Counted from the first letter of the stretch, positions 12,534 to 24,004 are shown. The stretch is 64,000 nt of DNA from Pisaster brevispinus (GCA_023634235.1 JAMKCF010000007.1:1873001-1937000); one strand, 5' to 3'. Numbers and translations are program-made. The notes: a model not told the origin generated them from the letters alone.

Positions 12534-13163
12534 ATGGTCGTTAATTCATTTTTGCACATTTTTTGTTTATCTTTCTACACTGTATCACTTAACATTTTCC
12601 TGTTTCATTCCAATGGATCAGTCAGAACGGTTGTTTCTAGATTTGGGATTAGATTGCTTCACATCCCTGCACATCAAAATAAGTCACACATTCCATTTGC
12701 CAGACAGGATTTTCTAGCGATGTCTGCTGGTTTCCAAACATGGTCCTCTAATAGTATACAGGCCCTCACAAATAAAGGCAGGTTTGCCCATGTGTCTAGA
12801 TATAATGTATCACCTGATCTACATACATTTGAGTGTATTACAGTTTCACTGTGTACAAGCTACCTCCATACATCATGTGTCTACATTTGTAGATTTATAA
12901 TGTATCATGTACCTGATGTACCTAGACATTTGAGTGTACAGTTTCACTGTGTACAAGCTACATGTACCCCCATACATCATGCACTACAAAAATGTACAAA
13001 CTTCATATCAATTTATTGCTATCTATATACATGTAGCTGCCAACAAATTATGGGTTTTCCACTCAATGCATGCCATGGGTTGGGAAGTGGGTTTGTTTCA
13101 TGTTTACATGTACTTGGGTATGATCATGTACATGTATTGTATTCAAGCAAACCAAAACACTAA
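12534..13163 (+). CDS. Unrecognised 209-codon open frame
   Basis: This is the longest uninterrupted frame in the window. It starts MVVNSFLHIFCLSFYTVSL and contains a hydrophilic middle, RQDFLAMSAGFQTWSSNSIQ. The second half runs through two diverged copies of a roughly 95-bp tandem repeat (about 12803-12985) and many TACATGTA words, which lack stops in this frame, so the length may be partly an artefact of the repeats. No known domain, ribosome context or splice structure supports it. It could be a transposon ORF remnant or chance. Confidence 0.12.
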   Translation: MVVNSFLHIFCLSFYTVSLNIFLFHSNGSVRTVVSRFGIRLLHIPAHQNKSHIPFARQDFLAMSAGFQTWSSNSIQALTNKGRFAHVSRYNVSPDLHTFECITVSLCTSYLHTSCVYICRFIMYHVPDVPRHLSVQFHCVQATCTPIHHALQKCTNFISIYCYLYTCSCQQIMGFPLNACHGLGSGFVSCLHVLGYDHVHVLYSSKPKH

Positions 13164-13709
13164 TAAAAACAATCGGAGCATTGATGCAGAACTTTCTATA
13201 AAAATAATGCACACAATAACCTCTGAACCATGTCACGCACTCTGCACCTGTACATGTATGTAATTGATTAAGGAGTACAATTTGTACGTAATTTCTGCAT
13301 AATTACAGTGTAGGCCTACATGTACATGTACACACATGTCATACACAATGCACTGTACATTTGTGTAGTGTACATTGTGTACATTTACATGTAATATGTA
13401 ATAGGTTTAGTCGATATTTTGAACTAATGTAATGTTTGTTTTTACTTCTGTAGGTTTTGCTCTTAACTTTATCATTGACTGACCAACAAATTAATCAACT
13501 CAAATTATTTTTAAACAGTGTAACTACTATAACCCTGAACACCTGATCAATCACATGTTGAAATATTGTGGTCTCAGGTACTATAACACAAAATTATTGT
13601 CTCCCTCATCTCATTGTTCATCCCAATCTTTTTCTGTGTGCTTTCTGCCTCCCTCTTTCTTTTTATTTCTTTCCACCTGACTGCTTCTGTTACACATGTA
13701 GAACTTGTT

Positions 13710-13795
13710 GTATTGCGTGTTGTGTTGTCATCTAGCCTTCCAGCATGTCCAAAAAGACTCGGCTAGGGTCGAAACATCAGGCCATACTATTGTTT
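13710..13795 (+). repeat. Dispersed repeat with GAAACATCAGGCC end, copy 2
   Basis: GTGTTGTGTTGTCATCTAGC then AAAAAGACTCGGCTAGGGTC and GAAACATCAGGCCATA. It shares both blocks with 3176-3250. Confidence 0.6.
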
Positions 13796-14104
13796 GTATA
13801 ATTTAGCCGATACATGTACCATACACATGTAGGTCCTTTTGGTTCGTAAGCAGTTAGCTAATTTCTATTTTCTCAAAAATTATAACCATTGGATAAACTG
13901 TTCTGTGACGCATGCAAAGTGGTCAGCTCTTTATTGTGTTTCTTTTTATTAAAATAATGTAAATCCATGCATTTCCAAATTTATGGTGTGTCCGTGAGAT
14001 CCATTGTCTTCACCTCTCCCTTCACAGTGAAACTCAGCCATCTGCTGGTAATTCTGTTTGGCTATCGATTTGGCACAGATTCAAACTTGGAATGACCTTG
14101 TGTG

Positions 14105-14395
14105 TGTTTGTCACGTGCGTGTGCCGCGGCGTGTGCGCCGTTGCGAAAACAGACCCGAGCCTTGCTCGGTCTTCACACATCAGCGGTAATTTTTATTTTT
14201 TATGAGGTGGACGGAGTTATTGGCCGGCCTTTTGGAAATGATTTTCAGCTTTGTGTACGCAGATATCGGCAACAGTTACCCGATTAATATTGGAATGGAT
14301 TGTGCTGTTTTTACTGCGGAAAATCATGTTGTGGAAAATTGAACAGCGACGGCTGCGATCGCCGTCTGAGGATTGTTGATACTTTGGCAGACAAG
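14105..14395 (+). promoter_or_regulatory. CpG-rich segment, candidate promoter or 5' non-coding exon
   Basis: The stretch CACGTGCGTGTGCCGCGGCG and its 250-nt continuation is much richer in CpG than the surrounding AT-rich DNA and is free of the usual dispersed repeats. It contains an E-box (CACGTG, 14113), an unrecognised 46-codon frame (14202-14342, MRWTELLAGLLEMIFSF...) and a possible donor ACAAG|GTGCGA at 14396. It is on the correct side of the MAP7 exons to be an alternative first exon. No TATA box or initiator was seen. Confidence 0.25.
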
Positions 14396-14629
14396 GTGCG
14401 ATAGTGTTCTGAAACTTACACACACATGTATCACACTTCAATGCCGCTAACGGACATCAAACATGTGTAGTGATTAGGATTTATGTGGTTTAAAATCCTG
14501 TTTGTTTGCTTCATGTTTAATCTGTTAATCAGCTTACAAGCTTAGATTTGTTCTTGTTAATTTAAACTAAAGAACAACTAAGTAAATCATGCAAACTTCT
14601 TATGTAATGTACCTGTACAAAAATTACCT

Positions 14630-15596
14630 GGGCCCAATTAGAGCTGCTTTTTTTAATCAGAAAATACTGCTTAGCAAAAATAAGCAGGATACCAGCCACA
14701 GATAATGTGATACTGCTTAGCAAAAATAAGCAGGATACCAGCCACAGATGATGTGATACTGCTTAGCAAAAATAAGCAGGATACCAGCCACAGATGATGT
14801 GATACTGCTTAGCAAAAATAAGCAAGATACCAGCCACAGATGATGTGATACTGCTTAGCAAAAATAAGCAGGATACCAGCCACAGATGATGTGATACTGC
14901 TTAGCAAAAATAAGCAAGATACCAGCCACAGATGATGTGATACTGCTTAGCAAAAATAAGCAGGATACCAGCCACAGATAGTGTGATACTGCTTAGCAAA
15001 AATAAGCAGGATACCAGCCACAGATGATGTGATACTGCTTAGCAAAAATAAGCAAGATACCAGCCACAGATGATGTGATACTGCTTAGCAAAAATAAGCA
15101 AGATACCAGCCACAGATGATGTGATACTGCTTAGCAAAAATAAGCAGGATACCAGCCACAGATGATGTGATACTGCTTAGCAAAAATAAGCAAGATACCA
15201 GCCACAGATGATGTGATACTGCTTAGCAAAAATAAGCAGGATACCAGCCACAGATGATGTGATACTGCTTAGCAAAAATAAGCAGGATACCAGCCACAGA
15301 TAGTGTGATACTGCTTAGCAAAAATAAGCAAGATACCAGCCACAGATGATGTGATACTGCTTAGCAAAAATAAGCAGGATACCAGCCACAGATAGTGTGA
15401 TACTGCTTAGCAAAAATAAGCAGGATACCAGCCACAGATGATGTGATACTGCTTAGCAAAAATAAGCAAGATACCAGCCACAGATAGTGTGATACTGCTT
15501 AGCAAAAATAAGCAAGATACCAGCCACAGATGATGTGAGATTCTGGTCATGCTAAGCTACTTTTTGTGCTCAAAACGGCTTTATGAAATTGGGCCC
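14630..15596. mobile_element. Fold-back repeat FB expanded by an internal 46-bp minisatellite
   Basis: The ends are GGGCCCAATTAGAGCTGC (left, partly deleted) and TTATGAAATTGGGCCC (right). Between them, 19 head-to-tail copies of a 46-bp unit start at 14665 and every 46 nt to 15493. The unit, TACTGCTTAGCAAAAATAAG followed by CAGGATACCAGCCACAGATG, is the normal inner part of FB copies and contains a 6-bp inverted repeat (TGCTTA/TAAGCA). Copies differ at two positions: AGCAGG or AGCAAG, and GATGATG, GATAGTG or GATAATG. Confidence 0.9.
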
Positions 15597-16453
15597 TGGG
15601 GTACAAATATAAAAAGTATAAATGACCCCATGTTATGAATTTAAAGTCATATTTTGTTTGGGAAAGTTGCGGAAGATTAAACACTACGTGCTAAAACCTT
15701 AGTTCTGGCTATGGCTAAGGTTCTGGCTTTGCCTTCATCAGCCAATACACAGGACTGTCCGAGATGCTGTCATTACAGGCCAATAGTTCATCAATTACTG
15801 TGGCATAACAAAATAAGAATGATTGAAATTGTAACAAGTGTTGATGATTGTACTTGTAGAACATGACATGATTCATCAGTGGACAGCATTAAGGTTCATG
15901 GGGAACAGCTTTTGTACCCAACCTATTGACAGAAAAGATTTATAGCAAGAGACGAGACTATGCCGAACTAACAAACACAACTAGGAAAGAACTAAGCAAC
16001 TTGAACTCAATCATTTTGCAGCCATCTTGGTATGACTCCCTATACATGTAAATCATGTACTGCACTTGTAACAACAAACTATTGCACTACATGTACATGT
16101 TGATCTAATTGGCAATTCCTGATATGGAAACCAGACTATACTAATTACGGTAGTACATGTACCAATCCATGTCAATTTGGTTGCATTGCAATGAATGAAA
16201 AGAAAACAAAATGCCTGGTTTAAATGTTTTTAGTGGCCTACACATGTAGAAAACATTTAAACATCCGTTTACATAATATAGGCCTGATAAATGTGTTTCA
16301 GTTGAGGGCAAGGCAGTTCTTCTGCAGTTTTTTTTTTTTTAAATCACAGCTCGGGCTTGGGCCCTGCCAGCCTGATTAAAGCCCCATAAGGACAGCACAC
16401 GTTTTCTAATTAACTGGCAGAGCCAAAGCCTAAGCCTAAGCCTAAGCCCAAGC

Positions 16454-16640
16454 CTAAAGGCCGAGTCACACTGCAGCGATAACGAAAACGATAACGATCA
16501 CGACGCAAAGAGAACGCATTCTATTGGTTGAATTACTCCACGCAGAATACGCACACGCTCATTCAACCAATAGAATGCGTTGTCTTTGCGTCGTTATCGT
16601 TATCGTTCTCATTATCGCTGCAGTGGGACCGGGCCTTTAG
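16454..16640. mobile_element. MITE with about 75-bp inverted arms
   Basis: CTAAAGGCCGAGTCACACTG at the left and CAGTGGGACCGGGCCTTTAG at the right. The arms continue through GATAACGATCACGACGCAAA and CGCATTCTATTGGTTGAA, the latter a perfect complement of TTCAACCAATAGAATGCG. No coding capacity. Confidence 0.85.
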
Positions 16641-16773
16641 CCCTTGCCTTTGAAGCTCAAACCTACATGTATGCCCAAGTCATGGTTTTGAAGATGACCT
16701 TAGTAAAGGGTAGGCCTATACACTCTAAACATAGACCATGCATGGACCATGTAACCTGTAACAACCTACACAG

Positions 16774-16953
16774 AGCTGCCAACTCTCCCTGATTCTGCAG
16801 AAAGTTCCCTAAAAATAAACCAATCTTTCCATGGTCTGATGAACAAATTTGAAAATCTCCCTGATAATGGAAACTGTTTCACCTAGTACAGGGGTATGCT
16901 GAATGTAATTTATAAATGTCTCCCTGATTGCAAGATGCAAATGTTGGCAGGTC
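16774..16953. repeat. Dispersed repeat family G, copy 1
   Basis: AGCTGCCAACTCTCCCTGAT to CAAGATGCAAATGTTGGCAG, with the centre GAACAAATTTGAAAATCTCC. The ends AGCTGCCAA/TTGGCAG are inverted. Confidence 0.7.
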
Positions 16954-17649
16954 TGCCTACATGTACGTAGCCAGTGCATGCACATTATCCTACCTACATG
17001 TACATGTACTTGCCATGGCGGTAGAAATACTTGTATGTGTATGCATAGAGTCCTTGCTCTATGGTGTGTGTAATATTATACAGTCATGACAGTATTGAAA
17101 GTTCAAACTTACTCTACACAATCATGTACAGTATGTAGTCCATTTGATGTCATTGCAAACGTGTATAATCTGACAGACTTGTATTTTAAAACTACTTTGG
17201 AGAACTTGCATCAAACTGGGTTAATGTAGCAAGTGAACCATGGTCTAGGCCTTTATGGTCACACTACCCTTTAAGCAGGCAACATAATGCAAAGTCAGGG
17301 GTTTGCAGGTGATGTGTGTGGGGCATGCATAATGTCTTCAGCCAGGGTTTGAGTCACTCACTGCAGTGGGTCTATTATCCGAAAAGACTGCAAGATATGA
17401 AAGAAACCCTGCCCTCCTCAGCAGCAGGCAGGAGGGAACGAATACGACTGTATGTAGAGGGAAAGGGTGACAGTCCTGGTGTTGTTTGGGTTGGTGTAGG
17501 GACCTGTCTGCTGTGTGTGCATTTATCAACGGTGGTTGACTGAGAATGTTACGGTAGGCCCTACATCTGCATCTGCTGAAGTACTGCTCAATGCTCCTTG
17601 TTGTGTCTGCAGTTGGAGTGAACGGAGCAGGGTTGTGAGTACACACAAA

Positions 17650-17857
17650 TGCTTTACACAACACATGGAACCTACATGTAGGCTTTACATTACATGTACA
17701 TTACTGTACATCCCATCTGAAGGACAATGTAATAATGGTTACAGTGTCTTGCTAAAGGACACAAGTGTCAAGACTGGGACTCAAACCCACACTCTGCTGA
17801 TCAGAAACACCAGAGCTTGAGCCCAGTGCGATAGACCGCTCGGTCACGACACAACAT
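17650..17857 (-). mobile_element. SINE-B copy
   Basis: On the - strand: a GTGTCGTGACCGAGCGGTCT head and a TGGGTTTGAGTCCCAGTCTT B box, then a tail whose complement reads ACATCCCATCTGAAGGACAA. It aligns along its length with 35842-35990. Confidence 0.72.
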
Positions 17858-18054
17858 TGTACGTATTACAATCAACTTCTAAAAAGACACTGTCTTGCAT
17901 TTTCAGGAAAGGGATAATGAAGAGGCATTTGTTTACACATGTGTGAAGTGACAGCAACTGCAGCAGAGAAGGGGTGGGGCATTGGGGTAGGGCAATTGTT
18001 TTAGCATGGGGGCTTCAATCAATCCAACATATTCAACTTCTTAACTTCTCGTTG

Positions 18055-18185
18055 ATAGTTTAATTTGTTGGTTTTTGTCGCCTCTTTCGAAGGGGATTTT
18101 GGGGAGCACAAGAGCTCAGGCAATTTATATTGTATACTTGTATAGCAATAAACCAAATCAAATCAAAATCAAACCAAATCAATGT
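18055..18185 (+). repeat. Possible 3' tail of a LINE-like retroelement
   Basis: ATTGTATACTTGTATAGCAA followed by TAAACCAAATCAAATCAAAA and CAAACCAAATCAATG: a short-repeat tail of the kind found at LINE 3' ends. No reverse transcriptase sequence is visible upstream. Confidence 0.3.
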
Positions 18186-19483
18186 ATTTCTCCATCATCC
18201 GTGATCAGTTCAATTTGACTTGATTTCAATTTGATTTTAATTGTTCACTCTGCAACATGTAGAATTAACTTGTGTTGTCAAAGACTAGTGTTATTTTTAG
18301 CAATTCATGGCACGGTTTAATGCACACCTTTTAAAGTCTTGCACTTTGCTATGTTGAGGTTTTATCAGGGTTTTGTGTTTGAAATCTGGGGTTGTTTGTG
18401 TTATACACGTGTTTATTATATTGTATATATTTGTATTATTAGCCCTTATCGAGAGCCAGAGTCCCAGGAAATCACCCCAAAAATATTTCTGGGGAACTTT
18501 AAAATCCCACCTCCTACCCATGTTCTATTGAGAAAGTGGCTTATATTGTACAAATACTGAAAAATTAATTATGGAAAACCAAGTTAATCTCATGACACAC
18601 ATTTGTAATTCAGCTTCTCTTAATGATCTTGTTTTTTGGTATTGACATTTCTTTGAAGAGATGTAAATGACACTAGTAAAAGGACCTCCAAAGCAAGTTG
18701 AAACTTGCCTAGATTTTCTTCATTTCTGTCATTAACATCATTGTCAGAGTCCGTCGCTCATTGCATTTGCATTTTGCATTGTCCATATTGAGGTGAAGAT
18801 TACATCACCAACCAATGTAGGGCAAGGTCAGGCCTTTGTGTGTCTTATCCAAGAAGTCAATCTTGTGCCTGGATGTCTTATCCAGCGCTATAAGAAAAAA
18901 ATAGAATCAAACAAAATGCCAAGGACTTTTGCTGCCCCTGGGGCCACGCTTGAGTGGATTCATTCCGTGTTCCAGTGTTGACAGTTTGTTCAACACTTGT
19001 TGTCCATTTATGGAATTGGGTTATCAGTCTGATAGGAATAGTAATTAATTAACACATGTAGGAATGTTCAGAACAAAGGCAAAGACTGATTCAAAAGAAT
19101 CAAGTAGGATTCTGCTCAACCTCATTCCCAGGGGTGTAAGATCTCGACCCACCATTTTGTTTTCTTTCCCAGAATGCCTTGCTCGATCGTAACCCCTGGA
19201 AGTGTGACTTTAAAATATCCAACTATATTGGATATTTTAATTAGTCCTGTGGTTGATCCATTCTGTGTTGGAGCACGCTGTCAAAGGACGCATCAAGTCA
19301 TGGAGCAACTGGCCCCCTCTCATTCTTGGATTTTGTTCATATACATATATTATAGGACTCTGGAAAGTACCGTGTATACAGTACATTACGCTGTAGGCGT
19401 ATGGGCAAAATCAAGTTTGTATTGGATAGTATGCTGTCCACCATGTCCACATGTTTACCAGTGTGCTCTCGATATTCTGACGA

Positions 19484-19735
19484 CTCGGCATACAAGTCCG
19501 ATGCTCATTAGTCCAACAATGTTTGACTTTTTTCTAAAAAATAGGTCTATAAGTCCAACGGCCCATTATTCCGACTCCCTGTATTTTCTACAAACCATTT
19601 AGTCCGATTGTGCGTTACTCCGAAGACTCGGGTTACAACGTTGGACAAATGAGCTGTCGGAAAAATGGACCGACGAATTATTGAACATTTTACAAGATGA
19701 TTGGGCTGTCAGACTCATGGGCTGTCTGAATAGCG
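19484..19735. mobile_element. Short element made of repeated AGTCCGAC-type motifs
   Basis: The left half has CAAGTCCGATGCTCATTAGT, CCAACAATG, ATAAGTCCAACGGCCCATTA, TTCCGACTCC, TTAGTCCGATTG and TTACTCCGAAG; the right half has the complement type: GTTGGACAAATGAGCTGTCG, GACCGACGAATT, GGGCTGTCAGACTCATGGGC. A 142-codon frame across it is not considered a gene. Confidence 0.55.
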
Positions 19736-19997
19736 ATACAGTGTCTATTTACTCAACACTTTATTTCCACTTAAAATTGATGCATCTTCCATTGCAATAA
19801 AATTTATCTACACTTAAAAATTGTGTGGAATTACCTTTAAAACATTTACATGTTACATGTAGGCTCTACACGTAAAAAATATTTAAAAATAAACTTGTAC
19901 GTGGTTGTTGTTTTTTCATCAAAGCAAAAAGCAGTCAAGTTTATGAGTTCCAAAGATAATGTTTTGTATTGTTTTTTTGTTGAATATTTATAATCTT

Positions 19998-20276
19998 GGT
20001 CCAATTTCATATTGCTGTTCAACGGTAAGCAAATTTTCGTTCTAACAATAGCAGAGCAATTTGCTTTAAAGCGTTTAAAGCGTATTTCACAGGTTAGCAA
20101 GAAAATTAGGCAGCCATCTTGCGCGTTCACCATGGAGTTGCATTCATTTTCATTTACAGTAAGCATCGGAAGGTTAGCATGCCTTTTTCGTGTGCTTACG
20201 GTTAGCAGTGCTATGAAATGGAAATTGCACAGTAAGCACATAATCAGCCATTAAGCAGCTCTACGAAATTGGGCCC
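19998..20276. mobile_element. Fold-back repeat, longer subfamily
   Basis: It begins TCCAATTTCATATTGCTG and ends AGCTCTACGAAATTGGGCCC, with inner words TAAGCGTATTTCACAGGT-like and TTAGCAAG that differ from the 190-bp family. Related fragments are at 36757-36850, 37104-37360 and 41395-41540. Confidence 0.55.
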
Positions 20277-21104
20277 TGGTCAACATGTTTAGCATCATGT
20301 ACATGTGTACCCGTAAATATCTGCAATTTTCCCCAGGTCTTCCTTATGCAGTGAAATACCATAGAGTATTTTTATTTAATAGCTTAGCTTCGCCAGCTAC
20401 TATAAAATATAAATTTTATAGAATTACACTTCATTAGTTTCTATTCCAATAAATGTCTCTTATTTTAACTCACACAGTCATGACAGAGTTACATGTCAAA
20501 TTGATGTACACTAAGTGGCCAGTCGATAGGCTTAAAATAGTGCCCTATGTTTATGAAAGTTGAACAAAATATTACAAGTTTTGAACTTCTCATTAAAATG
20601 GTGTAAAATGTCCTTTTTATTTTGTACGAGCAAATTTGAAAATTGACAACATGTGTACACACTGTAGGACATGAGTTTTTCATACATTTGAAGTCAAAAG
20701 GTTAAATTCAATCCTGTTTATAATTGAATAAAGGTGGAGGAGGGGGGGGGGGGGCGGGGGACATATACTGACTGACAGGATGTGCACACTTACAGTCAGG
20801 GTACATGTATTTATCTCTGGGTCTACATTATGCATACTACATGTATGTACAGTATATGTAATGAAGATCAGAATGTGTTGGGACACAGAACACCAGTTAA
20901 ACACCTTAATTACTCCCAAGGCCCACTCTCCTACAGCTGACCTCAATCCTCCAATAACCTCCACTCTTACATGTATGTCACCTTGCACACCAACATGGTA
21001 GGACTTGGATAAGATTGGAACACCTAAGTGACAGACCTCGGGCCCTCCTTAGTCCTTCATTTTGGCAAAAAGGGTAGAAGGATTTGGGAGGGATTGGGTT
21101 TCAG

Positions 21105-21915
21105 GGCTCCAAATTAACAGTGGACCACAGGCCCGAGGCCAGTGATTTTAGCATCGGGCCAGTAAACTCACAGCCGGACAAGCCCAGTGGTCTTGGGTTT
21201 TTCATTTGAATAATAATAGGTTACCTCATGGTGTATTGTTAAAAAAAATTGACTAGGAATCTGATAAATATCTTTCAATTCTCTTCATTATCGAAGTATA
21301 CTACGCATAAGGCAAATGAGATTGCTGTGCTCTTACATGTCTTAGTGCTTGTGTAATTTTGATTCTGGTCTTGTAAAATAAATTCTGGTCCAGTAAAAAT
21401 GTTGAGCTACATGTACAAGCCCTGCGGTCTTGTGGATAGTTCCCCCAAATTCGAGCCCTGGGTTTTAATCTGTGCAGTGTATGCAAATCCTTCTGAAGCA
21501 TCACGCTATATTGTAAATTGTAAGATATTGAGATCTATCATAAATTATAGTCATGGCTAAAAATTTACACTGGACTGCAGGCTGGAGGCGGCCAGTGATT
21601 ATAGCATTGGGCCAGTAAACTCATGACTGGACAAGTGTTTTTGTTCAAATGTTGACTTTCACTTCAGTCTGATTTTAATGTCTGTAAGTTCTGTTGAGTA
21701 ATTGAAGAATTCTTACCCATAACAATACATGTACACATACAAATGAGATCTCCTCTTAGTGCTTGTTCTAATAGAAACAGTTCAATTCTTTAAAACTTTG
21801 TCTAGTTTTTTTCTCATTCTGGTCATTAAATCAAATTCTGGTCATTAAGAAAAATTCTGGTCAAAGCTACATGTACGTACAGTGTATTGTACAGTTCATG
21901 GTCTTGTGGCATCTT
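21105..21915. repeat. Two diverged direct copies of a roughly 350-bp repeat
   Basis: About 21105-21470 and 21560-21915. Shared blocks: GGCCAGTGATT.TAGCAT.GG, GGGCCAGTAAACTCA, CAAATGAGAT, AATTCTGGTC, GAGCTACATGTAC/AAGCTACATGTAC, GGTCTTGTGG. Confidence 0.6.
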
Positions 21916-22084
21916 ATTGACGTTTTTTGTTAAAAAGAACGTTTTTTAGTTTATGGTTTGAGCCTAATCTGGACCATTTTAATAATTAAAATGTGAAAAG
22001 GATGTTGATAGGTGCGAAGTTGCAGTTTCTAGTTGCTTAATTAACCCAAATAGAATGCTATAAATGGTTAAGGGATTTTTATTA

Positions 22085-22766
22085 ACAATTCTTTCTCTTT
22101 TCTCATTTTTTCCTCGTCACCTTACCTTCCCTTACAATCTCCGTACAACCCTGCTTCATCTTATTCTGTTCTGCGTTTCTTGTCTTCACCATTGTCTCAC
22201 CACGTAATGCTCTCTTCTGTCACTTTCCTTCCTTTCATCCTTGCTCCATACCTGCTCTCTGCTGTGTCTTTTACATCATTATCGCCATGGCAACGCATCA
22301 TCTCCCAATCTCTCAAATACTCATTGTGTGAATTTCCTTTGTGTTTCTGGCTGTCGGTTTTTATCTTCTTTTTTATTGTCTTCGCATCAAATCTGAACCA
22401 AAATATTCTACATTTTCTTTGTTTGTGTCTCTCCCTCCATTCATTTTTACCTGTTTTTTTTTCTTTCTTCTCTTGATAATCTGTTTCATCTATAAAATTC
22501 TCATTCTTCTTTTTTGTGTCATCTATTCATCTTAACTGCATATCTATCCAATTCCAACCGCCCATGTTTTTGCATTCTCTCACTATTTTGCATTTGTTCC
22601 CTATCAAACACATTCTCTTTTTTAATCATTGTTTTTAATCATTTATTTACTCTGTCCAACTTGTCCTCCACCATGCTATTCATTCTCCTTAAAAAAAAAC
22701 CAATCTGCATCATCTCTCCATTGTATACCGCTTCCGTCTATACCCAACCCTTTCTCTATAAAACAG
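22085..22766 (+). other. Long T/C-rich tract leading into exon 1 acceptor
   Basis: About 680 nt with a strong pyrimidine bias on the + strand (runs such as TTTCTCTTTTCTCATTTTTT and TTTTTTTCTTTCTTCTCTTG), ending in the acceptor of the 22767 exon. The tract includes TATAAAA at 22757-22763, 4 nt before the exon, which probably is not a promoter because the exon has no in-frame Met. Long T/C-rich translations here are not genes. Confidence 0.6.
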
Positions 22767-23066
22767 AAAACGAAACCATCGCTCTAGCTAACACTGATCC
22801 AGCGCTCAACGCTAACAACCAAGAAGCATCTTTCAATTCATTTGAGGAGCAAGGTGTGAAATCTGAAACCTCCTCCCAGCCGGAGGACCTTGAACCTAGC
22901 CAAGAGGAGGAGCCTCCACTAGTGGGCTCTCCACCACCTGATACAGCACCCTTGGTCATTGTGACAGGAGAAGGGAACGGTAGCACCTCTGGTGGTACAG
23001 ACACTCAGACTGGATCTGAACCATCTGAAGCAAGTAGTGACCTTTCTAAACATGCAAACTCTAAAG
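22767..23066 (+). CDS. map7: MAP7-family gene, exon 1 of 8 seen (acidic N-terminal region, 5' partial)
   Basis: A 300-nt internal coding exon. The acceptor is the AG at 22765-22766 after a long T/C-rich tract; the donor is AAG|GTGAAT at 23067. Both junctions are phase 1, so the exon could be included or skipped without changing frame. It encodes about 100 residues rich in Glu, Ser, Pro and Thr, with runs such as EEQGVKSETSSQPEDLEPSQ and EEEPPLVGSPPPD, and no hydrophobic segment, so it is probably disordered. There is no in-frame Met, so translation must start in an exon further upstream. The sequence itself is not diagnostic. It is assigned to the MAP7 gene by strand, phase match to the 42862 exon, and because vertebrate MAP7 proteins also have a variable low-complexity leader before the microtubule-binding coiled coil. 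The open frame continues upstream of the acceptor into T-rich DNA that does not look coding. Confidence 0.78.
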
Positions 23067-23443
23067 GTGAATGCTTTATCTTTCATATATTTCGTAGTAT
23101 GTAAGAGAGCATGCTTTGTTTTCTGTTCTAGTGAACTAGAAGCTGCAGGTTACACACTTCAATTTGTGAGACTTTTGAATAATTTTAACCATGTGTTGCT
23201 GAGGGCCTTGCATCCTTTGGTAATTGGGCGATACATAGTAAATCCAGAAATGATTATACATGTGTGTGGTGTGTACAATGCATGTACTATCCTGACATTC
23301 TGACTTTAAGCTGCCTGGAATATAAACCGCAGCACCGGAAAATCTCAGAATTTTTTTCAAAAGGACTTGTATAAGCTGCACAAAGGAAAGTGCCAAGTTT
23401 TCATATCATGCACACAACGCATGGTTTGAAACAGTGGCGGGTG

Positions 23444-23570
23444 AAGCCCGGTTCATACTTCATGCGAAAGCTAAAGCAAAGCGAATTTTCTTGGTGATTG
23501 CATCACCAAAATTCGCTAAAATGGTTTGACAAGCCTTGTTAGATTTTGCTAGATTTCATGTGCCGTGAGA
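23444..23570 (+). repeat. MITE-like fragment, GCCCGGTTCATACT family, copy 1
   Basis: AAGCCCGGTTCATACTTCAT then GCGAAAGCTAAAGCAAAGCG and TTGCATCACCAAAATTCGCT; matches 29493-29610. Confidence 0.55.
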
Positions 23571-24004
23571 GTTCACTATAAACACATACACAAAAACACA
23601 TGGTGTCGCATTTTATAAGAAATACATGTACATGTACATGTAGTTCAAGATGGCCCAAGTTGCAGCTGTGTATAAAACCACAATCATTCTGCGTGTCACC
23701 ACCATCTTTTAACACACCCATTTATTTATATATTTTTGTCGGCTGTATTTGCACAGAACTCGAAAATAAACCACAAATGGTTCGCACTAAATAAATGCTT
23801 TCAATTCTGCACTCATTTGACTATCAATATAAATAGTCCAGGCCTCAAACAAATTCCACCCACATCTGGTGTCCAAGTACAGCATGCGTTTTTGAAGTAA
23901 AGTGAACATTCATAAAATGCAGTGTTTCTGATAGACCTCTATCACTCTGCTGCGATCTTTGTTAGGTTCCCTCAATACCAAGTGGTAAAAATAGATCCAA
24001 TTCT

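Larger units (their letters stand above)
15597..22084. other. Non-coding region upstream of exon 1
   Basis: Mostly repeats listed separately (16454, 16774, 17650, 18055, 19484, 19998, 21105). A (CCTAAG)n-like run of five units is at 16424-16455 and a poly-G run at 20740-20761. No exon found. Confidence 0.55.

Noticed and set aside
16424..16455. Interstitial telomere-like CCTAAG repeats
   Set aside because: Only about five units and not the canonical CCCTAA; more likely a local slippage product beside a MITE.
22757..22763. TATAAAA as a core promoter
   Set aside because: It overlaps the acceptor region of exon 1, and the exon downstream has no in-frame start codon.
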